64,000 nt of DNA from Merdimmobilis hominis (GTDB taxonomy: Bacteria; Bacillota; Clostridia; Oscillospirales; Ruminococcaceae), in NCBI RefSeq assembly GCF_016901855.1, contig NZ_JACJKY010000013.1:1-64000 (forward strand), written 5' to 3'. Below the pieces are notes generated by a model. The model was not told the DNA's origin, ran no database searches, and saw only the letters and a list, made by a program, of their open reading frames with translations. A program made the position numbers and the translations under genes. This document shows, piece by piece, positions 44,778 through 52,173 of the stretch. Position 1 is the first letter of the stretch. Each line of letters starts with the position of its first letter.

Positions 44778-45500
44778 ATGAAACGTGCATTGATTTTTCA
44801 AGGAGGCTGGGATGGTCATGAGCCGCAGCTTACGTCAAAACGGTTTGCGCCTTTGCTCGAAAAGCATGGCTATGAGGTCACGATTTCCGATACGCTTGAC
44901 TGTCTTGCCGATGCAGAGGCGTTAAAACAGCTTGATTTAATTGTTGCATGCTGGACGATGGGTACGATTGATCACCAGTATGTGCAAAATATTTCTGCGG
45001 CGGTTTGTGCAGGTGTCGGACTTGCAGGATGCCACGGCGGTATGTGCGACGCTTTCCGCGAGGACACGGAGTGGCAGTTTATGACCGGCGGACAGTGGGT
45101 GAGCCATCCGGGCGGCGACGGTATTTCGTATACGGTCAATATCTGTCACGGTTCGAGCCCGATCACCGAGGGTCTTTCTGATTTCGAAGTTTGCAGCGAG
45201 CATTATTATCTGCATATTGATCCGGCGATTGAGGTGCTTGCAACCACACGATTCCCGCTTGTGACATACAATCACATTTCGAACAAACCGGTGGATATGC
45301 CGGTGTGCTGGACGAAATTCTGGGGAAACGGACGCGTGTTTTACACGTCACTTGGTCATCATGATGATGTGTTCGACAAATCACCGACTGCTGAGGTTCT
45401 GATGGAACGCGGCATGGTCTGGGCAGGAGAAGGCAAGGCGTTTGCAGAAGAACATCATCTTACAACGGACCGATTTGAAAACAGCGCAAAAATGTATTAA
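44778..45500 (+). CDS. ThuA-like domain protein
   Basis: A 240-residue protein of the class I glutamine-amidotransferase-like ThuA family: ALIFQGGWDGHEPQLTSKRFAPLLE at the start, DLIVACWTMG, and GLAGCHGGMCDAFRED in the middle (the nucleophile-elbow region of the fold). GNGRVFYTSLGHHDDVF is the family's C-terminal signature. ThuA proteins often pair with Gfo/Idh oxidoreductases in 3-keto-sugar pathways, as here 20 bp downstream. Start 44778 follows AAAGGGGG. Confidence 0.88.
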   Translation: MKRALIFQGGWDGHEPQLTSKRFAPLLEKHGYEVTISDTLDCLADAEALKQLDLIVACWTMGTIDHQYVQNISAAVCAGVGLAGCHGGMCDAFREDTEWQFMTGGQWVSHPGGDGISYTVNICHGSSPITEGLSDFEVCSEHYYLHIDPAIEVLATTRFPLVTYNHISNKPVDMPVCWTKFWGNGRVFYTSLGHHDDVFDKSPTAEVLMERGMVWAGEGKAFAEEHHLTTDRFENSAKMY

Positions 45501-45519
45501 CTGCGGGAGGAAATTCACC

Positions 45520-46620
45520 ATGATGAAAGTTGGAATGGTCGGTGTCGGTGCAATCAGCGGCATCTATCTTGAAAATATTACGAAGCATTTTCCGGAGATC
45601 GAGTTGGTGGCGGTTTGTGACTTGATCAAAGAACGGGCGGAATCCGCAAAAGAGCGGTACAATGTCCCGAAAATTTATGATACGATGGAAGAATTGTTTG
45701 CCGACGATGAGATCGATATTGTATTGAACCTGACAAGACCGTATGAGCATTTCGAAGTCAGCAAGGGTGCGCTGCTGGCAGGCAAACACGTCTATTCTGA
45801 AAAACCGCTGGGTGCTTCGTTTGAAGAGGGACTCGAGCTTGTGCGCATTGCAAAGGAGCAAAACTGTATGATCGGCGGCGCACCGGACACGTTTTTGGGT
45901 GCAGGTATTCAAACATGCCGTAAGCTGATTGACAGCGGTATGATCGGTGAACCGGTCGGCGCAGCGGCGTTTATGATCTGCCGCGGCCATGAATCGTGGC
46001 ATCCCGATCCGGATTTTTACTATCAGTATGGCGGCGGTCCGATGATGGATATGGGACCATACTATGTCACAGCACTTGTAAACCTGCTGGGCGGCGTCAA
46101 AGCAATCACCGGTGTGACAAAAACACCGTTTGCCACCCGTATGATCACAAGCGAACCGCATGCCGGCGAGACCATTCAGGTCAACGTCCCCACTTCTGTC
46201 ATGGGCATGCTCCACTTTGACAGCGGTATTGTGGGAACCATTTTCACCACGTTTGATGTGTATTATCCCACACAGCCGCGGTTTGAGATTTACGGCAGCG
46301 AGGGCACACTGATTGTCCCGGACCCGAACGGATTCGGCGGTCCGATCAAACTGTTCCACAGCCGTGACCATGAGATGAAAGAACTGCCGCTGCTGTTTGA
46401 TTATGAGGAAAACAGCCGTGCGCTCGGTCTTGCCGATATGGCAAAAGCGCTCGAAACAGGACGTGATCCGCGTGCATCGTATGAACAGACACTGCATGTG
46501 CTGGAAATCCTCACAGCATTTAAAAAGAGCAGCGATGAACAGAAAACGATTCCGCTGACCACACATTTTGAGCGGAAAGCACCGATGAAACCGGCTGTAC
46601 TGAAAGGCGTTTTAGACTGA
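45520..46620 (+). CDS. Gfo/Idh/MocA family oxidoreductase
   Basis: NAD(P)-dependent sugar or cyclitol dehydrogenase of 366 residues. Rossmann motif GMVGVGAISGIYLENI, then EKPLGAS (the EKP signature, catalytic Lys) and the C-terminal alpha/beta domain with GGGPMMDMGPYYVTALVNLLGG. Substrate is unknown; adjacency to ThuA suggests oxidation at C3 of a glycoside, as in other ThuA/Gfo-Idh pairs. GGGAGG precedes the ATG at 45520; a second ATG follows directly. Confidence 0.92.
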   Translation: MMKVGMVGVGAISGIYLENITKHFPEIELVAVCDLIKERAESAKERYNVPKIYDTMEELFADDEIDIVLNLTRPYEHFEVSKGALLAGKHVYSEKPLGASFEEGLELVRIAKEQNCMIGGAPDTFLGAGIQTCRKLIDSGMIGEPVGAAAFMICRGHESWHPDPDFYYQYGGGPMMDMGPYYVTALVNLLGGVKAITGVTKTPFATRMITSEPHAGETIQVNVPTSVMGMLHFDSGIVGTIFTTFDVYYPTQPRFEIYGSEGTLIVPDPNGFGGPIKLFHSRDHEMKELPLLFDYEENSRALGLADMAKALETGRDPRASYEQTLHVLEILTAFKKSSDEQKTIPLTTHFERKAPMKPAVLKGVLD

Positions 46621-46641
46621 TTCAGAAATTATTTTCACCCC

Positions 46642-46678
46642 AAAAAGGCACGAGTCAAAATGATTCGTGCCTTTTTTT
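46642..46678 (+). terminator. Terminator of thuA-gfo
   Basis: AAAAAGGCACGA / TCGTGCCTTTTTTT hairpin. Confidence 0.88.
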
Positions 46679-46779
46679 GACGGGTCAATCGGCGAAATTG
46701 CGAAATGTTTACAAAAACGATTCAAACGGTCTTTCGGTTTGTGGTATACTGAAAAAAAGACTCGGAAAGGAGCATTCTT

Positions 46780-47835
46780 GTGCGTCATACCGTGAACAAA
46801 GCGGAAAAACAAGCGGAGGACGGAAGTCTTACGTATATTGACGGGCTTGGGTTTATTTCTGTGAATAACCGTCTGCGCTATTTGAATTCACTGCGCCATG
46901 CCTCTTCGTTTTTTTGCTGCATGATTTTGGTGTATTTTTTGGCAACACAGGCGCTTGTGCGGCCGTTTATCTATTTGTTTTATTATCTTGGCATGAATAT
47001 CACGATCAATCTGTCAACCGGATGGATTGAGATGTCTGATTATATCAATGCATCCGTTTTGTTTTCTGTACATCTGGTGGTTGTTCTGCTGATTCTTGCG
47101 CTGACGGCACTCGTGTATCGTACCGCATTTCTAAACGCACCGATTTTCCGGCCTGCACAAAAGGGCGTCATGATGATTGGTGTTCCGGTTATCATTGCGT
47201 TTGGTCTGCTTGGTGAAATTGTGGGCATGATGCTTGGAGAGTTTACGGAAACATTCGGATATGTGTTTTCAACACATACATCTGAAAAATCGCTTTCTCT
47301 GGATGTATTTTTTCTGCAAGTCATACTCACGCTTGTAATCTCACTGCTGTTTGAAGTATTTCTGCGCGGAATGGCACTGACCGTATTGCGTCGCTACGGC
47401 GATGGCTTTGCTATTTTTGCGTGTGCGATTTTGTCGGTTTTAATGGCAAAGGATTTGCAGGAAGCAGCGTCAGTCTTTGTGTTCTCGCTGTGTGCCGGAT
47501 ATTTTGTGATTCGCGGCGGAAGTCTGCATACAGCACTTTTCGCACGCGGCGGCTGTGATTTGATCCGTAGTTTGTTTCATTTCGTGCGCAATATGCTGGA
47601 ACCGTCGCTTGCAGAAGTGATCTGTTTGGTCAGCTGTGTGCTGATTCTGGCGATTGCGTTTTTATGCTGTATCCATTTCATTCGCGTTGATCAAAATGCA
47701 TTTCGTCTGATTCATCCGAATGACCACACAACCAATCGGTTAAAATTTGCGAATTTCTGCTCTACCTTTTTCTTTTTCGTCTTGTTGTTTTTGCTGTTGA
47801 TTCGCGTGTTTGAAAGCGTTCAGATTATCGGGTGA
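46780..47835 (+). CDS. Polytopic membrane protein, degenerate CPBP (CAAX protease-like)
   Basis: A 351-residue protein with about eight hydrophobic segments. LLFEVFLRGMALTVLRR (about residue 190) resembles the E-E-x-x-x-R motif of CPBP intramembrane proteases but has F-E instead of E-E. SLHTALFARGGCD recalls the later H-x-x-x-N motif but without Asn. It may thus be a non-catalytic relative. GTG start at 46780 follows GGAAAGGAG by 7 bases. It is 6 bp from tadA and probably cotranscribed. A promoter -10 TATACT lies at 46745-46750. Confidence 0.6.
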   Translation: MRHTVNKAEKQAEDGSLTYIDGLGFISVNNRLRYLNSLRHASSFFCCMILVYFLATQALVRPFIYLFYYLGMNITINLSTGWIEMSDYINASVLFSVHLVVVLLILALTALVYRTAFLNAPIFRPAQKGVMMIGVPVIIAFGLLGEIVGMMLGEFTETFGYVFSTHTSEKSLSLDVFFLQVILTLVISLLFEVFLRGMALTVLRRYGDGFAIFACAILSVLMAKDLQEAASVFVFSLCAGYFVIRGGSLHTALFARGGCDLIRSLFHFVRNMLEPSLAEVICLVSCVLILAIAFLCCIHFIRVDQNAFRLIHPNDHTTNRLKFANFCSTFFFFVLLFLLLIRVFESVQIIG

Positions 47836-47841
47836 GCATAT

Positions 47842-48297
47842 ATGAGAAAATTACAGCATTCTGATTATATGGATTTGGCGATCGAGGAAGCCAAGCGCAC
47901 ACATGCATCGCAGGATGTGCCGATTGGGTGTGTGATTGTCAAAGACGGCTGCGTGATTGCACGCGGACATAATACCAGAGAACAGAATCACACGGCGCTC
48001 GGACATGCGGAGATCAATGCGATTGCAGCCGCATGTGAAACGGTCGGTTCGTGGCGGCTTTCGGGCTGCACGCTGTACGTCACACTCGAGCCGTGTCCGA
48101 TGTGTATGGGCGCGATTATCAATGCACGGATTGATACGGTGGTGTTTGGTGCGTATGATGTGAAAGCCGGCTGTGCAGGGACACTTTGTGATTTTTGCCG
48201 GATGGGATTTAATCATACGCCGCAGGTAATCGGCGGGATTCGGGAATTTGCGTGCAAAGCACTGCTTTCCGAGTTTTTTGAAACGCTCCGGAAATAA
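47842..48297 (+). CDS. tadA: tRNA(Arg) adenosine-34 deaminase
   Basis: Zinc deaminase making inosine at the wobble position of tRNA-Arg(ACG). 151 residues with the cytidine-deaminase-fold motifs HAEINAI (zinc His and catalytic Glu) and PCPMCMGAI (zinc Cys pair), plus ARIDTVVFGAYDVKAG, specific for TadA. No dnaX or SRP RNA gene follows, unlike in many Firmicutes. Confidence 0.95.
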   Translation: MRKLQHSDYMDLAIEEAKRTHASQDVPIGCVIVKDGCVIARGHNTREQNHTALGHAEINAIAAACETVGSWRLSGCTLYVTLEPCPMCMGAIINARIDTVVFGAYDVKAGCAGTLCDFCRMGFNHTPQVIGGIREFACKALLSEFFETLRK

Positions 48298-48348
48298 GAG
48301 AAATATACAAGCTGTAAATGTTGAATTGCGGAGAAGTTTTCAACAGCT

Positions 48349-48412
48349 GTTGAGAACCATGTTGAAAACCCGTGCGATTCCGCAGTTTCTTTACTTAACA
48401 TTGTTGAAAACC
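48349..48412 (+). repeat. Three GTTGARAACC direct repeats downstream of tadA
   Basis: GTTGAGAACC at 48349-48358, GTTGAAAACC at 48361-48370 and 48403-48412, next to the palindrome CAACAGCTGTTG (48341-48352). The gap 48298-48510 has no gene. Purpose unknown. Confidence 0.5.
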
Positions 48413-48487
48413 GTGTGGAATATGTTTAAAAACCCATTTTGTCTTTCTGATTGTACAGAGCGTAATAGAAACAGGACTTCTTTACGG

Positions 48488-48516
48488 TTGTTTTTGCGCA
48501 TAAAATGATGTATGAT
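48488..48516 (+). promoter_or_regulatory. Promoter of small membrane protein and alr
   Basis: TTGTTT (48488-48493), 17 bp, TATGAT (48511-48516). Confidence 0.6.
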
Positions 48517-48555
48517 AATAAAAGCATTGACAAAGAAAAGGAGGCGAAAATCCGT

Positions 48556-48738
48556 ATGAAACAAGCTTCGCCGATCCGAAAAATCGGATGGATTGTGCTG
48601 CTGATTGGTATTTGTGCCTTTGTGATTGGCGTAATTTCATTAGCACTTGCTGCTTCAACGATTGGATTTTGGATCGTTGTCGGATCTGTGTTATTCAACA
48701 TTACCGGCATTTCGCTGTTGACACATAAAACATATTGA
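48556..48738 (+). CDS. Small two-helix membrane protein
   Basis: A 60-residue hydrophobic protein with two predicted membrane segments (about 10-31 and 35-52) and basic ends; no family recognised. The ATG at 48556 is used because AAAGGAGG precedes it by about 11 bases and an upstream in-frame ATG at 48505 lies within the promoter. It is 47 bp before alr and likely on the same mRNA. Confidence 0.6.
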   Translation: MKQASPIRKIGWIVLLIGICAFVIGVISLALAASTIGFWIVVGSVLFNITGISLLTHKTY

Positions 48739-48785
48739 CAAAATACGGTGCGAACTCACAGAGGTTTGCATGGGGGAACAATTTG

Positions 48786-49967
48786 ATGAAAGATTTTTAT
48801 AAACGGACCTGGGCGGTTGTCGATCTGGATGCACTTCAGTTTAACTATGCGCAGATTCGTGCACATTTGCCGTCATCGGTTTCGGTGATGGCGGTTGTAA
48901 AAGCGGATGCATACGGCCACGGCGACCGTATGGTTGCGCAGACGCTTTATGATGCAGGCGTTCGTTCGTTTGCGGTTTCGAATATCAACGAGGCGCTCAA
49001 TTTGCGGCGTCACGGTATCAACGGAAAAATTCTGATTTTGGGATATACACCGCCGGAAGCTGCAATGGAGCTTGTGGAAAACCGGATTTCACAAGCTGTA
49101 TTTTCGGCTGAGTATGCGCTGGCGCTCAATGAGGTGTGTCAGGAAAAGCAGGTGCGTGTCAACTGTCATATCAAGCTTGACACCGGCATGAGCCGCATCG
49201 GCTTTTGCACAGAACCGACAGAATCGGCGGCAGATGCAATCGCACGTATTTGCTGTCTGCCGGGATTAAACTGCTGCGGACTGTTTTCGCATTTTTCGAG
49301 CGCGGATGCACACGATGATTCGTCGGATGCGTATACCAAACTGCAAACAGAACGATTCAACGCGATTCGTGAGGCACTGCTCACCCGCGGCATTCGCTTT
49401 GATTCGTACCATTTGCAAAACAGCGCGGGCATCGCGTTTTGCAGCAGCGAATCGTTTGATCTGGCACGGGCAGGCATTGTGCTGTACGGATATGCACCGA
49501 GCCATGAACCGCTTCCGTTTGCACTCAGACCGGTGATGTCGCTGTACAGCACCGTTTCCATGGTGAAAGAAATCCCGGCGTCTACCGCTGTTTCGTATAA
49601 CCGCACGTTTGTGTCATCTCGACCGATGCGTGTTGCGACCGTTCCGATCGGATATGCAGACGGATATCCGCGTTTGCTTTCGAATAAAGGTTCGATGCTG
49701 ATTCGCGGAAAACGTGCACCGATTATCGGAAATATCTGTATGGATCAATTGGTTTTGGATGTCACAGATATCCCCGATGTTCAAATGGGCGATACCGTTA
49801 CCGTTGTTGGCCGGGATGGGCTCGAAGCGATTTCGTTTGACGACCTGGCACAGCCTTGTCAGACGATTCACTATGAGCTGATGTGCCTGATTGGACGGCG
49901 TGTTCCGCGTGTGTATCAGTCTCACGGCGAAACAAGAACGGTCATTGACTATTTGACTGAAACATAA
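48786..49967 (+). CDS. alr: Alanine racemase
   Basis: PLP enzyme interconverting L- and D-alanine for peptidoglycan. 393 residues. The Schiff-base Lys is in VMAVVKADAYGHG (near residue 40), substrate-side motifs are INCHIKLDTGMSRIG-like (VNCHIKLDTGMSRIGF), and the second catalytic base Tyr is in AVSYNRTF (about 270). Ends with IGRRVPRVY. ATG 48786 follows a GGGGGA site. In some spore-formers a second alanine racemase acts in spores; which one this is cannot be told. Confidence 0.95.
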   Translation: MKDFYKRTWAVVDLDALQFNYAQIRAHLPSSVSVMAVVKADAYGHGDRMVAQTLYDAGVRSFAVSNINEALNLRRHGINGKILILGYTPPEAAMELVENRISQAVFSAEYALALNEVCQEKQVRVNCHIKLDTGMSRIGFCTEPTESAADAIARICCLPGLNCCGLFSHFSSADAHDDSSDAYTKLQTERFNAIREALLTRGIRFDSYHLQNSAGIAFCSSESFDLARAGIVLYGYAPSHEPLPFALRPVMSLYSTVSMVKEIPASTAVSYNRTFVSSRPMRVATVPIGYADGYPRLLSNKGSMLIRGKRAPIIGNICMDQLVLDVTDIPDVQMGDTVTVVGRDGLEAISFDDLAQPCQTIHYELMCLIGRRVPRVYQSHGETRTVIDYLTET

Positions 49968-49984
49968 AATTATCGTTTAGCAAT

Positions 49985-50015
49985 AAAAAAAGCCATCACA
50001 ATCGTGATGGCTTTT
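49985..50015 (+). terminator. Terminator of alr
   Basis: AAAAAAAGCCATCAC / GTGATGGCTTTT hairpin with a four-base loop. It would also stop leftward transcription out of the candidate invertible segment. Confidence 0.9.
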
Positions 50016-50024
50016 CTATTTTCT

Positions 50025-50048
50025 CATTTTTTCGTAGAGTTTCACCCT
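50025..50048 (+). repeat. Left inverted repeat of candidate invertible segment
   Basis: Core TAGAGTTTCACCCT at 50035-50048 is the exact reverse complement of 51456-51469. Going outward, 7 of the next 10 positions also match (50025-50034 against 51470-51479), giving 21 of 24. Confidence 0.7.
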
Positions 50049-50103
50049 TTATTAAAAATCAAGAAAAACGCTTTGCTGTCGCTGAAAGGCGGAAGTATGA
50101 CAA

Positions 50104-50142
50104 CAAAAAAGACGGCGAATCGGTTAAAAACCGATTGCCGCC
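50104..50142 (-). terminator. Recombinase terminator overlapping its stop codon
   Basis: On the minus strand AATCGGTT / AACCGATT with outer GGCG/CGCC pairs forms a hairpin that begins in the last codons of the recombinase and is followed by six or more T. It stops the transcript before the left inverted repeat. Confidence 0.75.
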
Positions 50143-51260
50143 AATTTGTTCATGTTTTTTCGTTTTAAGTCCAAAGATGAATGAACATACCGGTCCAATG
50201 TGACCTGTACAGAGGAATGCCCCAGAATTTCACTGAGCGATTTCACCTCAAATCCAACTTCCACACATCGTGTTGCAAACGTATGGCGCAGTACATGGAA
50301 ATGGACCTCAGAAAGTCCGCAGTCTGCGGTGTATTTGTGCAAGCGATACTGGAGCGTCCGCGGTTCCATGAATTGTTCTGTTCCGGTTAAAACAAACGCG
50401 GATTGATTTTCACAATAGCATTGTTTGCACAGTGCCACCGCATAATCCGTCAGCGGAATCATCCGGTTTGAAGACTCCGTTTTCGGTTCGGTAATGAGCA
50501 CGCGTGTTTTCTGCGACGTCCAACGTGTTTCGATTTTCTGCAGGCGCTGCATTGTATTGCAAACGTGGATGGTTTTTTCGTCAATAGAAATATCCTGCCA
50601 CCGAAGCGCACATACTTCACCAATTCGCATGCCGGTGAGCAGTGTCAGCAAAACACCAAACTTGCATGCGTCCATTTCCTGCAGCAAGTATGCAATCAAT
50701 CGTTCCTGTTCTTCTTTTGACAGCACACGCATTTGCTTTTTGTATTGTTTCGGATAAATCATTTGAAACGAAGGACATTGTTTCCCTGTGTTTCTTTGGA
50801 CATATTTTAAAATCGAATGCACAACAACAAGAATATCTTTTACCGTTTTGGCGGATAATCCACCTTCTTTATTTCGTGCGCCGCTGACCAACAGCGTATG
50901 ACTGAATGACTCGAGCACAACCGCATCCAGCTTCTGCACAGTATATTGCCCGATATGCGGTTTGATATGGTTGTTTACAATATTCCGATACTTAATCCAT
51001 GTGGATTCTTTCACACGATCTCGGTTTAACAAAATCCATTGATCACAATAAACCGAAAAGCTGACATGTTGCTTTTGCACAAGCTCCGGCTGCTGACAGT
51101 AGAGAGCTTGCTGCTCAATCAGCTTTCTTTTGACTTCCTGATATGTTTTTGCATAAACATATCCAAACTGCGCTTTCCCGGATGGAAGATGTCCTTTTAT
51201 ATATCGTCCCTCCCAACGGTTGTCTTTGCGCTTGTAGATGTTTTCTCCTCTTCTTGGCAT
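50124..51260 (-). CDS. Tyrosine recombinase (integrase family)
   Basis: Site-specific recombinase of 378 residues. An arm-type DNA-binding N-terminus (RRGENIYKRKDNRWEGRYIKG) is followed by a SAM-like core-binding domain (about 65-155) and the catalytic domain. Active-site residues: Arg 212 (TGMRIGEVCALRW), Lys about 260, His 322 and Arg 325 (HVLRHTFATR), His 348 (LGHSS) and nucleophile Tyr 358 (LDRYVH). All appear intact. No excisionase, capsid or conjugation genes are near, so it is not part of a prophage or ICE. Its position inside an inverted repeat pair suggests it inverts its own segment. Confidence 0.93.
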   Translation of the reverse strand: MPRRGENIYKRKDNRWEGRYIKGHLPSGKAQFGYVYAKTYQEVKRKLIEQQALYCQQPELVQKQHVSFSVYCDQWILLNRDRVKESTWIKYRNIVNNHIKPHIGQYTVQKLDAVVLESFSHTLLVSGARNKEGGLSAKTVKDILVVVHSILKYVQRNTGKQCPSFQMIYPKQYKKQMRVLSKEEQERLIAYLLQEMDACKFGVLLTLLTGMRIGEVCALRWQDISIDEKTIHVCNTMQRLQKIETRWTSQKTRVLITEPKTESSNRMIPLTDYAVALCKQCYCENQSAFVLTGTEQFMEPRTLQYRLHKYTADCGLSEVHFHVLRHTFATRCVEVGFEVKSLSEILGHSSVQVTLDRYVHSSLDLKRKNMNKLAAIGF

Positions 51261-51292
51261 TGTAGATCATCCTTTCTCTCTATATTAAATCT

Positions 51293-51311
51293 TCCGTCAG
51301 TTTTTGACGGA
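51293..51311 (-). promoter_or_regulatory. Hairpin in the recombinase leader
   Basis: TCCGTCA / TGACGGA stem with a five-base loop lies about 30 bp before the recombinase ATG. It could limit recombinase expression. A -35-like TTGACT lies further upstream on the minus strand near 51390-51395. Confidence 0.4.
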
Positions 51312-51414
51312 GAATTTGACGGCTTATTGGTTAAAATGTTCATTTTCTTTCATATATTTTTACAATCGAGAATATATATGTCTTTAAAAAAGTCAACTTT
51401 ATTCTGATAAACTG

Positions 51415-51442
51415 TTGCTTTTAAGAAAAAATGTGTTATAAT
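51415..51442 (+). promoter_or_regulatory. Outward promoter inside the candidate invertible segment
   Basis: TTGCTT (51415-51420), 16 bp, TATAAT (51437-51442). Predicted start near 51449, so the mRNA begins just inside the right repeat and runs into the SipW operon. Confidence 0.7.
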
Positions 51443-51455
51443 TAGAATTACGCAG

Positions 51456-51479
51456 AGGGTGAAACTCTATGAAAGACTG
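51456..51479 (-). repeat. Right inverted repeat of candidate invertible segment
   Basis: AGGGTGAAACTCTA at 51456-51469, exact reverse complement of the left core; outward similarity continues to 51479. It lies 14 bp downstream of the TATAAT. Confidence 0.7.
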
Positions 51480-51510
51480 GAAAATGATACATTCTGTCTA
51501 TTTCTTTTAA
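51469..51510 (+). CDS. Possible 13-residue leader peptide
   Basis: ATG at 51469 opens a short frame, MKDWKMIHSVYFF, ending at TAA 51508-51510. AGAGGG at 51454-51459 is a fair ribosome site 9 bases upstream and lies partly in the right inverted repeat. It is followed by a terminator-like hairpin before sipW. Whether it is translated is unknown. Confidence 0.3.
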   Translation: MKDWKMIHSVYFF

Positions 51511-51536
51511 ATACAGCAATAGGATGCCCGATTTGT

Positions 51537-51585
51537 CTGCAATTATTTTGCAAACAACAAGAAAAATAACGAAACAAAATTGCAG
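51537..51585 (+). promoter_or_regulatory. Terminator-like leader hairpin before the SipW operon
   Basis: CTGCA plus ATTTTG (51537-51541, 51545-51550) pair with CAAAAT plus TGCAG (51575-51585): 11 bp with one three-base bulge. AGGTTTTTT follows. It could act as attenuator, or hide the AGAGG ribosome site of the signal peptidase gene. Confidence 0.5.
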
Positions 51586-51597
51586 AGGTTTTTTGAT

Positions 51598-52128
51598 ATG
51601 AGTCGAATGAAAAAAGGAATCAAAGCGCTTACAACGGTGCTTGTGATTGCAGTTGTCGTGTTTGCGGTGCTGTTGGTCGGCGTACGGCTGGTTGGACTTA
51701 CACCGTATTCTGTTCTTTCGGGAAGTATGGAACCGACGTATCAAACCGGTTCACTCATTTACGTCAAACAGGTACGTCCCGAGGACGTTCAAGTCGGACA
51801 AGCAATTACATTTGTGCTGAATGAAGACCTTGTTGTTGCAACGCATCGTGTCATCGAAATAGATGCGGTGAATGAATTATTTTACACGAAAGGTGATGCA
51901 AATGAAAGTCCGGACGGTGCACCGGTCCATTTTAAAAATCTGATTGGTGTGCCGGTGTTTTCGATTCCGTATCTTGGATATGTGGCGAGCTTTGTGCAAA
52001 AACCGCCCGGAATGTATCTGGCGATCGCAGCAGGGGCGATTCTGCTTTTGCTGATTTTCCTCCCGGACATTGTGCGTGCCTTCAAAAAAGAGAAAGACAA
52101 GCAGGAAATATCGTCTGATCCGCAGTGA
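51598..52128 (+). CDS. SipW-type (ER-type) signal peptidase I
   Basis: Membrane signal peptidase of 176 residues that should process the SipW-type signal peptides encoded directly downstream. Nucleophile Ser 43 is in LSGSMEPTYQTGSLIYV. The partner is His 83 in ATHRVIEI rather than Lys, the mark of ER/archaeal-type enzymes such as Bacillus SipW. YTKGDANESPD gives the conserved Gly-Asp. Membrane segments lie at about 10-30 and 139-160. ATG 51598 has AGAGG nine bases upstream. First gene of the operon controlled from the candidate switch. Confidence 0.92.
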   Translation: MSRMKKGIKALTTVLVIAVVVFAVLLVGVRLVGLTPYSVLSGSMEPTYQTGSLIYVKQVRPEDVQVGQAITFVLNEDLVVATHRVIEIDAVNELFYTKGDANESPDGAPVHFKNLIGVPVFSIPYLGYVASFVQKPPGMYLAIAAGAILLLLIFLPDIVRAFKKEKDKQEISSDPQ

Positions 52129-52173
52129 AAAGACGTTATTTAATAAAAAACAAAAAGAAAGAGGGAAACACAG

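Larger units (their letters stand above)
50035..51469. mobile_element. Candidate invertible DNA segment carrying its recombinase and a promoter
   Basis: The segment between the inverted repeats contains a complete tyrosine recombinase gene, its leader and terminator, and at its right edge an outward-facing sigma-A-type promoter (51415-51442). Inversion would swap the promoter away from the SipW/TasA-type operon that starts at 51598. Architecture matches recombinase-linked promoter switches such as fim or the flg/cwpV switches of Clostridioides difficile. Only the present orientation, which reads as operon on, is visible. Confidence 0.6.

Noticed and set aside
46780-47835. Active CAAX-type protease or bacteriocin immunity protein
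   Set aside because: The key Glu-Glu and His/Asn residues are altered and no bacteriocin-like gene is adjacent; only a degenerate relative is supported.
48341-48412. Replication origin suggested by GTTGAAAACC repeats
   Set aside because: No dnaA or dnaN gene is near and the repeats are not DnaA boxes (TTATCCACA).
48298-48555. SRP RNA gene after tadA, as in Bacillus
   Set aside because: The conserved GGAAGCAGC-type apical sequence and long helix are absent.
50035-51469. Prophage or integrative element marked by the integrase gene
   Set aside because: No excisionase, replication, capsid, relaxase or tRNA attachment site is seen, and the flanking repeats are inverted, not direct.
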